Counted from the first letter of the stretch, positions 1 to 9,008 are shown. The stretch: DNA of 64,000 nucleotides from Mycolicibacterium rhodesiae NBB3 (GCF_000230895.2 NC_016604.1:6262001-6326000); one strand, 5' to 3'. Made by a program: numbers and translations. Notes: a model not told the origin generated them from the letters alone.

Positions 1-1
1 G

Positions 2-499
2 GTGCGACCGCTGCGGTTGGCATGGCGCAACCGACAGCGCATCCCCCGTTTCTACACGCCCAACGAGCACGGCGTGCCCGACGTTCAACAGCGCGTGCAC
101 TGGGAACCCGACGCCGCCCGCAATGCCGGCAACCCCACCACGTTCGACTACGGCCGTATGCGCGAAACGTGGCTGATCCATCTGTGCACCGACTGGATGG
201 GCGACGACGCCTGGTTGTGGAAGCTGGACTGCGAGTTCCGCCTCTTCAACTATGTGGGTGACCTTCACACGATCACCGGCAAAGTCATACGCAAATACCT
301 CGCCGACGGGGACCGGCCTGCAGTCGACCTCGAACTCGCGGCGACCAATCACCGCGGCGAGGTCACCGCCCCCGGACACGCCACCATCCTGCTGCCCAGC
401 AGAGAAAGAGGACCCGTCCGCCTTCCCGATCCCCCAGGCGGGGCGACCGATCTGGCCGAGTTGCTCACCGCCGTTTCGGCGCAGTTTTTTGGACGGTGA
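2..499 (+). CDS. MaoC/FAS1-like acyl-CoA dehydratase, 5'-truncated
   Basis: The frame enters from the left edge, so only the last 165 residues are present. The visible part resembles the C-terminal hot-dog half of an actinobacterial MaoC/FAS1-like dehydratase, with segments such as DYGRMRETWLIH and a strand pattern ending in GHATILLPS. Proteins of this kind hydrate or dehydrate 2-enoyl-CoA esters in the cytosol. The stop lies 4 bases before the start of the downstream crotonase, so it is part of the same operon with crotonases, an acyl-CoA dehydrogenase and a CoA ligase. The catalytic Asp/His pair, if present, would be in the missing N-terminal half or must be aligned to be found. Family assignment is by overall pattern and is moderate. 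Confidence 0.6.
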   Translation: MRPLRLAWRNRQRIPRFYTPNEHGVPDVQQRVHWEPDAARNAGNPTTFDYGRMRETWLIHLCTDWMGDDAWLWKLDCEFRLFNYVGDLHTITGKVIRKYLADGDRPAVDLELAATNHRGEVTAPGHATILLPSRERGPVRLPDPPGGATDLAELLTAVSAQFFGR

Positions 500-503
500 T
501 GCG

Positions 504-1310
504 ATGAGTTATGACAGCGTGCCCGGACTCCGTGCCGACCAGGGTGGTCCAGTACTTCGCCTGACCCTCGACCGTGCCGACAAGCGAAATGCGGTCGACG
601 ACACGATCCTCGACGCTCTCATCGGACACCTTGTCTCGGCCGGAATCGACGAGTCCGTGCGTGTCATCCGCATCGACGCCGCAGGACCGGACTTCTGCGC
701 CGGATCGGATCTCGTCTCGAACAACGCACGCTCCGAACGTAAACCGCGCGTGGGCAGTACACAGCGGCGGTTGCCAAACAAGGCCAACAGGCTGATCCCG
801 CTCATGCTCGAAACCCAGGTGCCCATCGTGGCGGTGGTCCGAGGCTGGGCTGCGGGGCTCGGGTTCCACATCGCGATGGCATCCGACTTCTGTGTCGCGG
901 CCGAGAATGCCCGGTTCTGGGAACCGTTCGTGGCCCGCGGATTCACCCCGGACAGCGGTGCGGCGTGGTTGCTCCCCCGCCTCATCGGCATGGTGCGGAC
1001 GCGACAGCTGCTGATGCTTGGTGAAGAGATCTCCGGAGCCACCGCCGCCGAGTGGGGCATCATCCACGACACCCATGCGGAGGATCAGTTGGATTCGGCT
1101 GCAGAGAAACTGGTGGCAAAACTCGCCGGAGCGCCCACAGTGGCTCTGGGGCTCACCAAGTGGTTACTGCAGAGCGGCAACGGACTGGACCTCGACCGCC
1201 ATCTTCAGAATGAAGCCATGGCGCTGGAGTTGTCCAGCCGAAGTGACGACTTCAAGGAGGGGCTCGCTGCCTTCCGCGATAAGCGCGACGCGAAGTTCCA
1301 GGGTCGATGA
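504..1310 (+). CDS. Crotonase (enoyl-CoA hydratase/isomerase) family protein
   Basis: This 268-residue protein has the crotonase fold. The oxyanion-hole segment is seen around residues 60-70 (DFCAGSD) and 110-125 (VRGWAAGLGFHIAMASDFCV). Where classical hydratases carry two catalytic Glu residues, this one has GLGFH and EPFVARG, so both are absent. An acid is retained in TPDSG, a position used by PaaG-type isomerases. I therefore infer an isomerase, hydrolase or other crotonase chemistry rather than simple hydration. The chosen ATG follows the previous stop by 4 bases; the longer upstream extension in the same frame overlaps the preceding gene and is not protein-like. The stop overlaps the next ATG by 4 bases (ATGA). 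Confidence 0.85.
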   Translation: MSYDSVPGLRADQGGPVLRLTLDRADKRNAVDDTILDALIGHLVSAGIDESVRVIRIDAAGPDFCAGSDLVSNNARSERKPRVGSTQRRLPNKANRLIPLMLETQVPIVAVVRGWAAGLGFHIAMASDFCVAAENARFWEPFVARGFTPDSGAAWLLPRLIGMVRTRQLLMLGEEISGATAAEWGIIHDTHAEDQLDSAAEKLVAKLAGAPTVALGLTKWLLQSGNGLDLDRHLQNEAMALELSSRSDDFKEGLAAFRDKRDAKFQGR

Positions 1311-2554
1311 CGGCGCTATCGATCACCGAAGCCACTTCTGCCGACGACGCGGTCGCCGAGGTGCGACGGTGGATCGATAGCGAGGTGCCCGCGCAGTGGC
1401 TGTCGGCAGCCGCCGAAGGTCCGGATGCCCTGAGGGCCGTTCGCAGCAAGGAGGACTACCGGCAGTGGTATCCGACCTATGCCGCGTCGGGTCTCGTGGT
1501 GCCGACCTGGGCACCAGAACACGGCGGTCTCGGCGTCGGCAATGAAGTGGCACGCGCCATCGACCGGGTCTTGAGTCCGCTGCGACTGGCCCGACTGAAC
1601 CCGCTGGGTCTCAACAATGCGGCCGCAGCCCTGTTCAGTCACGGCACGGAGGAGCAGCGGCTCCGCTTCCTGCCGCCGATCGTGCGCAACGAAGAAAAGT
1701 GGTGCCAGCTGTTCAGTGAACCGGGCGCGGGTTCCGATCTCGCCTCGCTCGCGACCCGAGCGGTGCGCGACGGTGACGACTGGGTGATCACCGGACAGAA
1801 GGTGTGGACGACGTGGGCCGACGAGGCTGACTTCGCGATTCTGCTCGCTCGCACCGACCCGGAGGCGCCGAAGCACAAGGGCATCACGTACTTCCTCCTC
1901 GACATGCACCAACCGGGTGTAGAGGTGCGGCCGCTCCGCCAGATCACCGGCGAGGCCGAGTTCAACGAGGTCTTCATCGACAATGCACGGATCCCCGATG
2001 CCCACCGGGTGGGTGAGATCAACGACGGCTGGCGGGTCAGCGCGTCGACCCTCTCCAGTGAACGCCAGATGGTGTCCGGGTCGGGTTCCGGCGGAATGGG
2101 GCGCCTCGGCGGATCCAGCGCCCAGCGCCTGATCACTCTCGCCAAGGAGACCGGCAAGTGGACCGACCCAGTCGTGCGCAACAAGGTGATGCGTCTGTGG
2201 GCTCAGGAACAGATTCGGGCCTGGACCAATACCCGTGTGCGCGCGGCGCTTTCGGCCGGCCAGTCCCCTGGCGCCGCGTCGTCGATCGGCAAGGTCCACC
2301 AGGCCACCCTCAATCAGCAGATCCAGGATCTGATGGTTGACCTGCTCGGCGCCGAGGCGATCGCCTGGCCCGCGAGCGAGGATCCGGATGCGCTTCCCCG
2401 GGATGTCCAGGGCATGATGCGCAGCCTCGCCAACGCGACCGAGGGCGGCACCACCGATATCAACAAGAACATCCTCGGCGAACGCGTCCTCGGACTACCC
2501 AAGGAGCCGGATCCGTGGAAGGGCAAGCCCTGGAAGGAAATTCCGCGCTCGTGA
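1307..2554 (+). CDS. Acyl-CoA dehydrogenase (FadE-like)
   Basis: A full-length 415-residue FAD-dependent acyl-CoA dehydrogenase. The signature SEPGAGSDLASLATRAVR lies near residue 140, followed by GQKVWTTWADEADF and a C-terminal EGGTTDINKNILGERVLGLP block, which is where FAD and substrate contacts sit in the family. It would oxidise an acyl-CoA to the 2,3-enoyl-CoA and pass electrons to ETF. The start ATG overlaps the crotonase stop, and its TGA overlaps the GTG of the next crotonase, so translation is probably coupled along the operon. It is longer than the partner-type small ACADs elsewhere in the window and may act as a homomer. Confidence 0.92.
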   Translation: MTALSITEATSADDAVAEVRRWIDSEVPAQWLSAAAEGPDALRAVRSKEDYRQWYPTYAASGLVVPTWAPEHGGLGVGNEVARAIDRVLSPLRLARLNPLGLNNAAAALFSHGTEEQRLRFLPPIVRNEEKWCQLFSEPGAGSDLASLATRAVRDGDDWVITGQKVWTTWADEADFAILLARTDPEAPKHKGITYFLLDMHQPGVEVRPLRQITGEAEFNEVFIDNARIPDAHRVGEINDGWRVSASTLSSERQMVSGSGSGGMGRLGGSSAQRLITLAKETGKWTDPVVRNKVMRLWAQEQIRAWTNTRVRAALSAGQSPGAASSIGKVHQATLNQQIQDLMVDLLGAEAIAWPASEDPDALPRDVQGMMRSLANATEGGTTDINKNILGERVLGLPKEPDPWKGKPWKEIPRS

Positions 2555-3354
2555 GCACTCATGAGCGCCTCGTGGTCGAGAAGTCCGATGGCATCGGCTG
2601 GCTGATCCTCAACCGGCCCGACGCCGGTAATGCTTTCGATGCCTTGATGCTGGACGAACTGGAAGCCGCGTGGGCTGACCTGGACGCCGACCCCGATGTA
2701 CGCGTGATCGTGAACACGGCGAACGGCAGGGCTTTCTGCACCGGTATGGACGTGGTGCAGGTCGCGCGTGACAAGTCGGCGATGCGCAAGCACTCTCGCC
2801 GGACACGTGATGCCGAACTGAAGATCTCATCGTGGCACTGCGGGGTCTGGAAGCCGGTGATCGCCGCCGTCAACGGCGTATGTGCCGGCGGTGGTCTGCA
2901 TCTGGTGGCCGACGCGGACATCGTGATTGCCGCCGAATCGGCATCGTTCGTCGACCCCCACGTATCGGTGGGTCAGGCTGTGGCATACGAGGCGATCACG
3001 CTGTTGCGCAAGTCCCCGATGGAGGCCATCACCCGCATGACACTCAGCGGTAAGGGTGAACGCATCTCCGCCCGGCGTGCATACGAGCTCGGTATTGTGT
3101 CGGAAATCGTTGCACCGGAAGAACTCACGACTGCCGCCGGTCGGTTGGCCGCCGCCGTGGCAGCCAATTCACCGAACGCGATGCGCGCCACCAAAAAGGC
3201 CTTGTGGCGTTCGCTCGAAGTCGGTCTCTCCCAAGCCAAGCGCGAGGCCAGCGACGAGATATGGCGATTACGCAATCACCCCGACCATGCCGAGGGCGTT
3301 CAGGCCTGGCGTGAGAAGCGTGCCGCGCACTGGCGGCCGCTGGAGGTGTCATGA
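2551..3354 (+). CDS. Crotonase family protein, tandem paralogue A
   Basis: A 267-residue crotonase. The start is GTG in a GTGA overlap with the ACAD stop; the fold pattern begins at once with ERLVVEKSDGIGWLILNRP. The oxyanion-hole motif is NGVCAGGGLH, and the second active-site loop reads SFVDPHVSVGQ. Both positions that hold Glu in classical enoyl-CoA hydratases are His-type or other residues here, so ordinary hydratase activity is doubtful. It is closely related to the next gene, sharing NGVCAGGGLH, ADAD, FVDPHVS and the C-terminal RATK.ALW block, which indicates a tandem duplication. The pair could form a hetero-oligomer or act on successive intermediates. Confidence 0.88.
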   Translation: MSTHERLVVEKSDGIGWLILNRPDAGNAFDALMLDELEAAWADLDADPDVRVIVNTANGRAFCTGMDVVQVARDKSAMRKHSRRTRDAELKISSWHCGVWKPVIAAVNGVCAGGGLHLVADADIVIAAESASFVDPHVSVGQAVAYEAITLLRKSPMEAITRMTLSGKGERISARRAYELGIVSEIVAPEELTTAAGRLAAAVAANSPNAMRATKKALWRSLEVGLSQAKREASDEIWRLRNHPDHAEGVQAWREKRAAHWRPLEVS

Positions 3355-4151
3355 CGTACGAAAGGCTCATTGTCGAGCGCCGAGGGCCGGTGGGATGGAT
3401 CATCAACAACCGCCCCGATCGCCTGAACGCCTACGACGTCGTGATGCGCGAGGAGTTTCCAAAGGCCTGGGCGGAATTGGATGCCGATCCCGACGTGCGC
3501 GTCATCGTGCACACCGGAAACGGCCGGGCATTCCAGGTCGGTGCCGACGTGGAGGAACTCGACGGCGAGGCCGTGTTGCAGTTCCAGGAGACCATGCGCA
3601 CGCTGGACCTGAAGCTCACCGGCTGGCACTGCAATGTCGGCAAGCCGGTCATCACCGCGGTCAACGGCGTGTGCGCGGGCGGCGGCTTGCACTGGGTCGC
3701 CGACGCCGATGTCGTCATCGCGTCGTCTGACGCCACGTTCGTCGACCCCCACGTCTCGATCGGTCAGGTCAGCGCTCTGGAGACCATCGCCCTGATGCGC
3801 AAGATGCCCGCCGAGGCGGTGCTGCGGATGGCGCTCGTCGGAAGCCACGAACGACTCACGGCCCAGCGAGCCTACGAGCTGGGCATGATCAGCCAGGTCG
3901 TCGACCCGCCCGAGAAGCTGCGTGAGGTTGCGCAGGAACTGGCCGAGAAGATCGCCAGGAATTCCCCGGCCGCAATGCGTGCCACCAAACGCGCGCTGTG
4001 GGGGGCGTTGGAATACGGACTGACCGACGCGTGCCGCGAAGGTGCCAAACACCTCACATCGATGTGGGGGCATCCCGACCAGAACGAGGGTCCGCTCGCG
4101 TTCGCCGACAAACGAACGCCGGATTGGCAACCGCTGGAGTCTGATTCATGA
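3351..4151 (+). CDS. Crotonase family protein, tandem paralogue B
   Basis: A 266-residue crotonase starting with ATG inside an ATGA overlap with its paralogue. The domain runs from ERLIVERRGPVGWIINNRP through NGVCAGGGLHWVADAD (oxyanion hole) and TFVDPHVSIGQ to a C-terminal helix block RATKRALWGALEYG. As in paralogue A, the two canonical catalytic Glu positions are not Glu. The family therefore supports CoA-ester chemistry with a stabilised enolate, but the exact reaction is unknown. Its stop overlaps the start of the CoA ligase, keeping the six-gene operon fully overlapped. Confidence 0.88.
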   Translation: MTYERLIVERRGPVGWIINNRPDRLNAYDVVMREEFPKAWAELDADPDVRVIVHTGNGRAFQVGADVEELDGEAVLQFQETMRTLDLKLTGWHCNVGKPVITAVNGVCAGGGLHWVADADVVIASSDATFVDPHVSIGQVSALETIALMRKMPAEAVLRMALVGSHERLTAQRAYELGMISQVVDPPEKLREVAQELAEKIARNSPAAMRATKRALWGALEYGLTDACREGAKHLTSMWGHPDQNEGPLAFADKRTPDWQPLESDS

Positions 4152-5599
4152 GCTTGGCAGATCTTCTCGACGGACTGCCCGACATCGCCGTTCACACGGT
4201 CGATTTCGATGTCATGCGCGCGGATTTGGTTACGAGCGCACACCAGCTCGGCACGCTGCTCACCGAGAGCGGACTGAGCACCGGTGAGGTCGTGGCCGCG
4301 ATGCTGCCCAACGATGCGGTGACCATTGCCGCGCTGTTCGGGACCTGGCTGGCCGGCGGTGTCTACACGCCGCTGAACCCCAGAGCAGCCGATACAGAAC
4401 TCGCCACCCAGCTACAGACACTGCGTCCGGTTGCCATCATCACGACACCCGATCTCGCACATCGCTTCTCCGGTTTCGCACTTCCGGTCGCCACGTGTTC
4501 CGATCTGACGTGGACGCTCACCCCGTCGTCCGAGCACCCCATCGATCCCAGGCGCTATGACGCCGATGTGGCACTGTTGCAGTTCACGTCGGGCACAACC
4601 GGACCACCCAAGCCGGTACCGCTGCGGCACGCGACTGTGCTCGACCTGATCGACCGGTTACTGGCGAAGCTCCGCGGCGCAAAGCCCCCTTCCGCCAAGG
4701 CGAACCGGCCGCCGATGCCGAACCTCGTGCCGCTGTCACTGTCCCTGTGGGCAGGCATCTACCAGGTCCTGTTCGCGTTCCGCGCCGGCTCCGGCGTCGT
4801 GCTCATGGACCGGTTCTCTCCAACGGATTTCGCCGCCCTCGTCAAACGGCACCAGTTGCGCTCGACGGTGTTGCCACCTGCGGCACTGACAATGGTCTTG
4901 CACGACGACTCGGTGACCGACCTGGCTCCCTTGAGGATCGTCCGATCGATCACCGCTCCACTGTCCCCGGTGCAAGCCGGGCGGTTCCGGGACAAGTTCG
5001 GCGTGATCGTGCTCAACTCCTACGGTCAGACCGAACTCGGCGGCGAGGTCGTGGGGTGGTCAGCCGCCGACGCGCGCGAATGGGGTGAGACCAAGCTCGG
5101 CTCTGTTGGCCGGCCATTGCCCGGGATCGACGTGACGATCGCCGACGACGAGGTCATGGTCCGCACGCCGACGACAGCCGCCCGCAACATCGATGCCGCG
5201 TTCCTGGACAGGCTGACCGATGACGGCTGGTTCCACACCGGCGACCTGGGTTGGTTCGACGACGACGGTTTCCTGTGGCTTGACGGCAGGGTCTCGGACA
5301 TGATCAACCGCGGCGGACTCAAGGTCTTTCCCGGCACGGTCGAGGACGTCCTGCTGGCTGCCGACGGTGTCCGGGAAGCCGCGGTGGTCGGTGTACCCGA
5401 TGAGCGGCTCGGTGAGGTTCCGTGGGCGTTCGTGGTGCGCGATGACGAGTCGATCTCCGAGGACGGACTGGTGACGTGGTGCCGCGAGCGGTTGACGCCC
5501 TACCGTGTGCCCGCGCGAATAGTGTTCATCGAGCAGTTGCCTCGCAATGACGTCGGCAAGGTCGTCAAACGCGACCTCATCGAGTTGACAACGGCCTGA
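4148..5599 (+). CDS. AMP-dependent acyl-CoA synthetase (FadD-like)
   Basis: A 483-residue adenylate-forming ligase, on the short side for the family. The ATP-binding P-loop is FTSGTTGPPKPVPL near residue 150. The adenylate motif is SYGQTELGGE, and the hinge and C-terminal part include GWFHTGDLGWFDDDGFLWL and the terminal catalytic Lys in RNDVGKVVKRDL. It would activate a carboxylic acid to its CoA thioester for the upstream crotonases and ACAD. It is the last gene of the operon, and its stop is only two bases from the stop of the convergent extended SDR, leaving no room for a separate terminator. Confidence 0.9.
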   Translation: MSLADLLDGLPDIAVHTVDFDVMRADLVTSAHQLGTLLTESGLSTGEVVAAMLPNDAVTIAALFGTWLAGGVYTPLNPRAADTELATQLQTLRPVAIITTPDLAHRFSGFALPVATCSDLTWTLTPSSEHPIDPRRYDADVALLQFTSGTTGPPKPVPLRHATVLDLIDRLLAKLRGAKPPSAKANRPPMPNLVPLSLSLWAGIYQVLFAFRAGSGVVLMDRFSPTDFAALVKRHQLRSTVLPPAALTMVLHDDSVTDLAPLRIVRSITAPLSPVQAGRFRDKFGVIVLNSYGQTELGGEVVGWSAADAREWGETKLGSVGRPLPGIDVTIADDEVMVRTPTTAARNIDAAFLDRLTDDGWFHTGDLGWFDDDGFLWLDGRVSDMINRGGLKVFPGTVEDVLLAADGVREAAVVGVPDERLGEVPWAFVVRDDESISEDGLVTWCRERLTPYRVPARIVFIEQLPRNDVGKVVKRDLIELTTA

Positions 5600-5601
5600 G
5601 T

Positions 5602-6654
5602 TCAATCGGGTCTGGCCCCAGGCCACCGCTGATAAGCCAACCCCCACGGATCGGCATAGATGCCAGGCTGCCCCCGGTAAGGAGTCCGGCGTCTCAGTAC
5701 GACTCGTGCGATCGGCGACAGCGCCGTCAACAGGTATCGCAATGCACCGACCCTGGTGCGAATCTCCGCAAGCATGTCCGGCCACGAGTGGTGCTGGAAG
5801 TCGAGGACCTCCTGCGAACGCGCAGTGTCCATCCAATCGCAGACGAACCATGCACTGTCGTCATTCGGGTTGCCCGGCCTGCCTCGCGGGTAGACGTTTC
5901 TCAACCCCATCGCTTCAGCTACGGCTGGGCCCATGTCACCCTGCAGCTGACGGTGGGAATCGTCTCCCCCGATCATCAGGATCTCCCCCGACACGTTTGA
6001 GCCGACGGCAGCGGCGAAGGCCGCTGCCACATCACGCACGTCGACCGTGTTGATACGACCATCGGAGGGCGAAGACCACTCCAGAAACATCACGTCGGCG
6101 CTGACCGGCAGAGAGCGCACATCGGTGCTGACGACCGCACCCAGTCGCAAGATCAGCCATTCGAGACCCGACTGGCGCACGATGTTCTCGGCCGCCAGCT
6201 TCTGAGCACCGTAGGAGTCGACGGGATTCAGCGGTGAATCAGCTGTGAGGATTCGATTGTGGTACGGATTGCGCGAGCCGTGCACGGCCACGCTGGAGGC
6301 ATGAACGAATCGCGGGCGCTGTGAAAGCTGCTCTGCCGCCTCGACCAGGAGTCTGGTGGCCTCGACGTTGACCTTGCGCGACAGTTTCGCGTTGAGGTAC
6401 GTGGCGGCGGGTATGACCGCCGCCAGATGGACAATCGCTGCCGGGGCCACATCGGTCAGCAACCTTGTTACGTGGCCCCTCTCCGTGAGATCCGCCCAGC
6501 GCACGCTGATTCCAGACGGCAGACGACGTGCCGCTTTCCGGTTCGCGGGAGTATCGATATCGGTGGGAACTACCGTGGCGCCCTGCTCGTGGAGTCGCGC
6601 GACGGTCTGCGAACCGACGTAACCCAGCGCCCCCGTGACCAGGACCGTGCTCAC
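5602..6654 (-). CDS. NAD-dependent epimerase/dehydratase-type extended SDR
   Basis: An extended SDR of 350 residues from the chosen GTG start. The N-terminal Rossmann motif TGALGYVGSQTVARL follows immediately after VSTVLV, which is why the longer upstream reading was rejected. The catalytic Tyr-Lys pair appears as SYGAQK near residue 150, after HASSVAVHGS, which supplies the Ser. C-terminal parts match sugar or 3-beta-hydroxysteroid type reductases, including a substrate-specific tail RTPYRGQPGIYADPW. The substrate is not evident. It is divergent from an SDR-SDR-LLM operon, with a shared palindromic operator in the 95-base gap close to its start. Confidence 0.85.
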   Translation of the reverse strand: MSTVLVTGALGYVGSQTVARLHEQGATVVPTDIDTPANRKAARRLPSGISVRWADLTERGHVTRLLTDVAPAAIVHLAAVIPAATYLNAKLSRKVNVEATRLLVEAAEQLSQRPRFVHASSVAVHGSRNPYHNRILTADSPLNPVDSYGAQKLAAENIVRQSGLEWLILRLGAVVSTDVRSLPVSADVMFLEWSSPSDGRINTVDVRDVAAAFAAAVGSNVSGEILMIGGDDSHRQLQGDMGPAVAEAMGLRNVYPRGRPGNPNDDSAWFVCDWMDTARSQEVLDFQHHSWPDMLAEIRTRVGALRYLLTALSPIARVVLRRRTPYRGQPGIYADPWGLAYQRWPGARPD

Positions 6655-6668
6655 CCGATGCCTCCCAC

Positions 6669-6684
6669 GGAAATGTTTGTTCTC
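6669..6684. promoter_or_regulatory. Regulon palindrome, site 1 (divergent promoter)
   Basis: GGAAAT-GTTT-GTTCTC matches the island consensus GAnAAY-N4-RTTCTC at 10 of 12 half-site positions. It sits 15 bases upstream of the extended SDR start and within the gap to the rightward SDR gene. It overlaps an adjoining inverted repeat TCTCGA-TT-TCGAGA (6681-6694). Confidence 0.5.
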
Positions 6685-6748
6685 GATTTCGAGAGCGATG
6701 TTATCAATACGCCGCATGCAGACACTTCCGCCAGTGATACTTCCAGTC

Positions 6749-7354
6749 ATGGCGAACAAAGTCGTCGTAATCGGCGCATCCGGGGGCGTGGCAGGCGCAC
6801 TTGCCGACGGGCTCGGCGCCGCACTCGGCGGCCACGACGCTCTGTCTGTATCCGACCTTGATTCGGTTGTGATCACCGTCGGCACCGAACCGGCGCCGCG
6901 CCTTCAGGACATCGCCTCGGCGAGTTCGGTCGAATGGGACAACTGCGTGGGCGAGCCCATGTGGGACGCGCTCGTCACCCTTCAATTGGCCCATGCGGCG
7001 CTAAAAAGCCGGGGTGGCCGCATCGTCGTCGTGGTGCCAACGGTCGGGATCGCCGGAGCGGTTGGCCTCGTGCCGTACACGACAGCCGTCGAGGGGATCC
7101 GCGCCATGGCCAAATCGGCTACGCGTCAATGGGCTCGCGACGGCGTGGTGGTGAACCTCATCTCTGCGCCGATACGAGTCTTCGCCGAGGGACTCGCTGA
7201 ATCCGACGGCCACCTGACGAAGGCCGCAGTGGAGGACGATCCCACCCTTGTTCATTCGGTCGTCGAGACCGCGAAATTCCTGCTCAGAAGCGATGTTCAT
7301 CATCTTGCCGGTGAGACCATCGTCGTTGACGGAGGGTCGGTGATGCTGCCGTGA
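6749..7354 (+). CDS. SDR-fold protein lacking the catalytic Lys
   Basis: A compact 201-residue SDR. The cofactor motif is GASGGVAGALADGLG and the C-terminal cofactor/dimer block is HHLAGETIVVDGGSVMLP. The usual catalytic YxxxK reads YTTAV, so Lys is replaced by Val, and the Ser-containing strand reads VVVPTVGIAG, with Thr where Ser is expected. The beta4 NNAG region is also missing. Oxidoreductase activity by the standard mechanism is therefore unlikely; a structural or regulatory partner for the intact SDR encoded next door is a reasonable guess. The start ATG is the first one followed by the Rossmann strand (MANKVVVIGAS). The gene ends in a GTGA overlap with the next SDR. Confidence 0.8.
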   Translation: MANKVVVIGASGGVAGALADGLGAALGGHDALSVSDLDSVVITVGTEPAPRLQDIASASSVEWDNCVGEPMWDALVTLQLAHAALKSRGGRIVVVVPTVGIAGAVGLVPYTTAVEGIRAMAKSATRQWARDGVVVNLISAPIRVFAEGLAESDGHLTKAAVEDDPTLVHSVVETAKFLLRSDVHHLAGETIVVDGGSVMLP

Positions 7355-8109
7355 GTCTCGACGACCACACCGTTTTGGTGACTGGATCAGGCGCAGGGGT
7401 GGGACGTGGTATCGCGATGGCACTCGCCTCGGATGGTGCGCACGTGATCGTAGCCACTCGATCCGAAAACGGGCTCGCGGTCGCCAACGAGATCACCGCT
7501 CGGGGCGACGCTGCCACCTGGGCCCGCTGCGATGTGACCGACCGCGATACCGTAATCGGCGCGGTCGATCTCGCCGTCGCCACCACCGGGCGCCTCGATG
7601 CAGTGGTTCACAACGCGACAAGCAACGCCTCGAGCCAACCGCATGACCTTGCCGGCGTCGACCGCTCATTGTGGAACGACCATTTTTCGGTGTCCCTGCG
7701 CGGCGCACATCACTGCGCGGTCTCCGCGTTCGACGCATTACAAAAGCAAGGTGGCACTTTCATCGTCATGACCTCGCCCGCCGGTATCGAGGGCAGCGCG
7801 ACGCTGCCTCTCTACGCCACGATGAAGGGGGCGTTACGGGGCTTCGCGAAGAGCCTTGCGCGGGAGTGGGCTCGTTACGGTATCACCGTGAACGTGGTCT
7901 CACCGCTGGCCTATTCACCCGCGATGACCGCTGCCATCGCGGCAGAACCCGCCATGGAAGAGCGGCTATCGCGCCGGATTCCCTTGGGCCGCATCGGAGA
8001 TCCTGAACGCGACATCGGCGCCGCCGTCGCCTGGCTCGTCGGTCCCGCCGCACGCTTCGTCACCGGGCAAACTCTGGGCATCGACGGCGGCCACTACACC
8101 AATCTTTAG
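7351..8109 (+). CDS. Short-chain dehydrogenase/reductase
   Basis: A classical SDR of 252 residues with a GTG start overlapping the preceding stop. The cofactor motif TGSGAGVGRGIA is at residues 11-22. The beta4 motif is HNATSN in place of NNAG, the catalytic strand is VMTSPAG, and the Tyr-Lys pair is LYATMK near residue 155. It ends with the family block GQTLGIDGGHYTNL. It probably oxidises or reduces a hydroxyl or keto group on a pathway intermediate using NAD(P). Its pairing with a Lys-less SDR suggests a heteromeric enzyme. Confidence 0.9.
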   Translation: MSLDDHTVLVTGSGAGVGRGIAMALASDGAHVIVATRSENGLAVANEITARGDAATWARCDVTDRDTVIGAVDLAVATTGRLDAVVHNATSNASSQPHDLAGVDRSLWNDHFSVSLRGAHHCAVSAFDALQKQGGTFIVMTSPAGIEGSATLPLYATMKGALRGFAKSLAREWARYGITVNVVSPLAYSPAMTAAIAAEPAMEERLSRRIPLGRIGDPERDIGAAVAWLVGPAARFVTGQTLGIDGGHYTNL

Positions 8110-8120
8110 GGGTCGGCGTC

Positions 8121-9008
8121 ATGGAGATCGGACTGGTCCTTCCCCATACAGGACCTTCGGCTTCGGCAACATTCATCCGGGACTTCGCGCAAGCCGCCGA
8201 GGAGCACGAATTCTCGAGGCTATGGGCTGTCGATCACCTCGTGCTGCCCTTCCAGGTCACCTCGTTGTACGTACTGGGCCGGGAACCGAGCCCGATTGCC
8301 GCCGGTTGGCTCTCGGAGAACCTCGCACCGAACTACGAGATGATGACGACATTGGCGTGGGTGGCGGGCCAGACGACGACGATCGGCCTCGGCACGTCGA
8401 TCGCGGTCCTTCCCTTGCGCAACCCTGTTGCCAACGCCAGGCAACTGGCGACGCTGGACGCGTTGTCGGGCGGGCGCTTGACGTACGGAGTCGGGGTCGG
8501 CTGGCTGCGTGAGGAGGCCATCGCGATGGGCGTGCCGTGGGATCGTCGCGGCGCCCGCACCGAGGAACACATCACGCTGCTGCGCACACTGTGGTGTGCA
8601 AGTGACCCGTACGTCGAATTTCACGGGCAATTCTACGATTTCGCCCCCATGGATCCGCGTCCGCAACCGGTGCAGCGTCCCATACCGATCCTGGTGGGTG
8701 GGCACTCCCACCGGGCGATCGACCGCGCTGCACGCATTGGGGACGGGTGGATCGCCGCGCCCATGTCCGTCAACCGGCTGACCGAACTGGTGACGAAGCT
8801 GAGCCGAGCAGCGGAATCGCACGGACGATCGCAAGACAGCCTGTACACCGTCGCATCAACTAGGTATAGCGATACCCCCTCATTCGCCGAGACGTGCAGT
8901 GCCGTGCGTCAGCTGGGCATCGACCATCTGCAAGTGGTCATACCTGACAGGGAACCGAGCCTCGTCATCGACCGCGTTCCGGAAATCGCCGCTCTGGCCG
9001 GCCAGTGA
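8121..9008 (+). CDS. Luciferase-like (probably F420-dependent) oxidoreductase
   Basis: A 295-residue TIM-barrel oxidoreductase of the luciferase-like monooxygenase class. Diagnostic segments are the N-terminal MEIGLVLPHTGP, the central LDALSGGRLTYGVGVGWLREE and the cofactor-binding PIPILVGGHSHRAIDRAAR. In mycobacteria, members with LSGGR..GVGxGW usually use coenzyme F420, which is inferred here. It starts 11 bases after the SDR and closes the three-gene operon. The likely role is hydride transfer or oxygenation on a pathway intermediate. Confidence 0.88.
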   Translation: MEIGLVLPHTGPSASATFIRDFAQAAEEHEFSRLWAVDHLVLPFQVTSLYVLGREPSPIAAGWLSENLAPNYEMMTTLAWVAGQTTTIGLGTSIAVLPLRNPVANARQLATLDALSGGRLTYGVGVGWLREEAIAMGVPWDRRGARTEEHITLLRTLWCASDPYVEFHGQFYDFAPMDPRPQPVQRPIPILVGGHSHRAIDRAARIGDGWIAAPMSVNRLTELVTKLSRAAESHGRSQDSLYTVASTRYSDTPSFAETCSAVRQLGIDHLQVVIPDREPSLVIDRVPEIAALAGQ

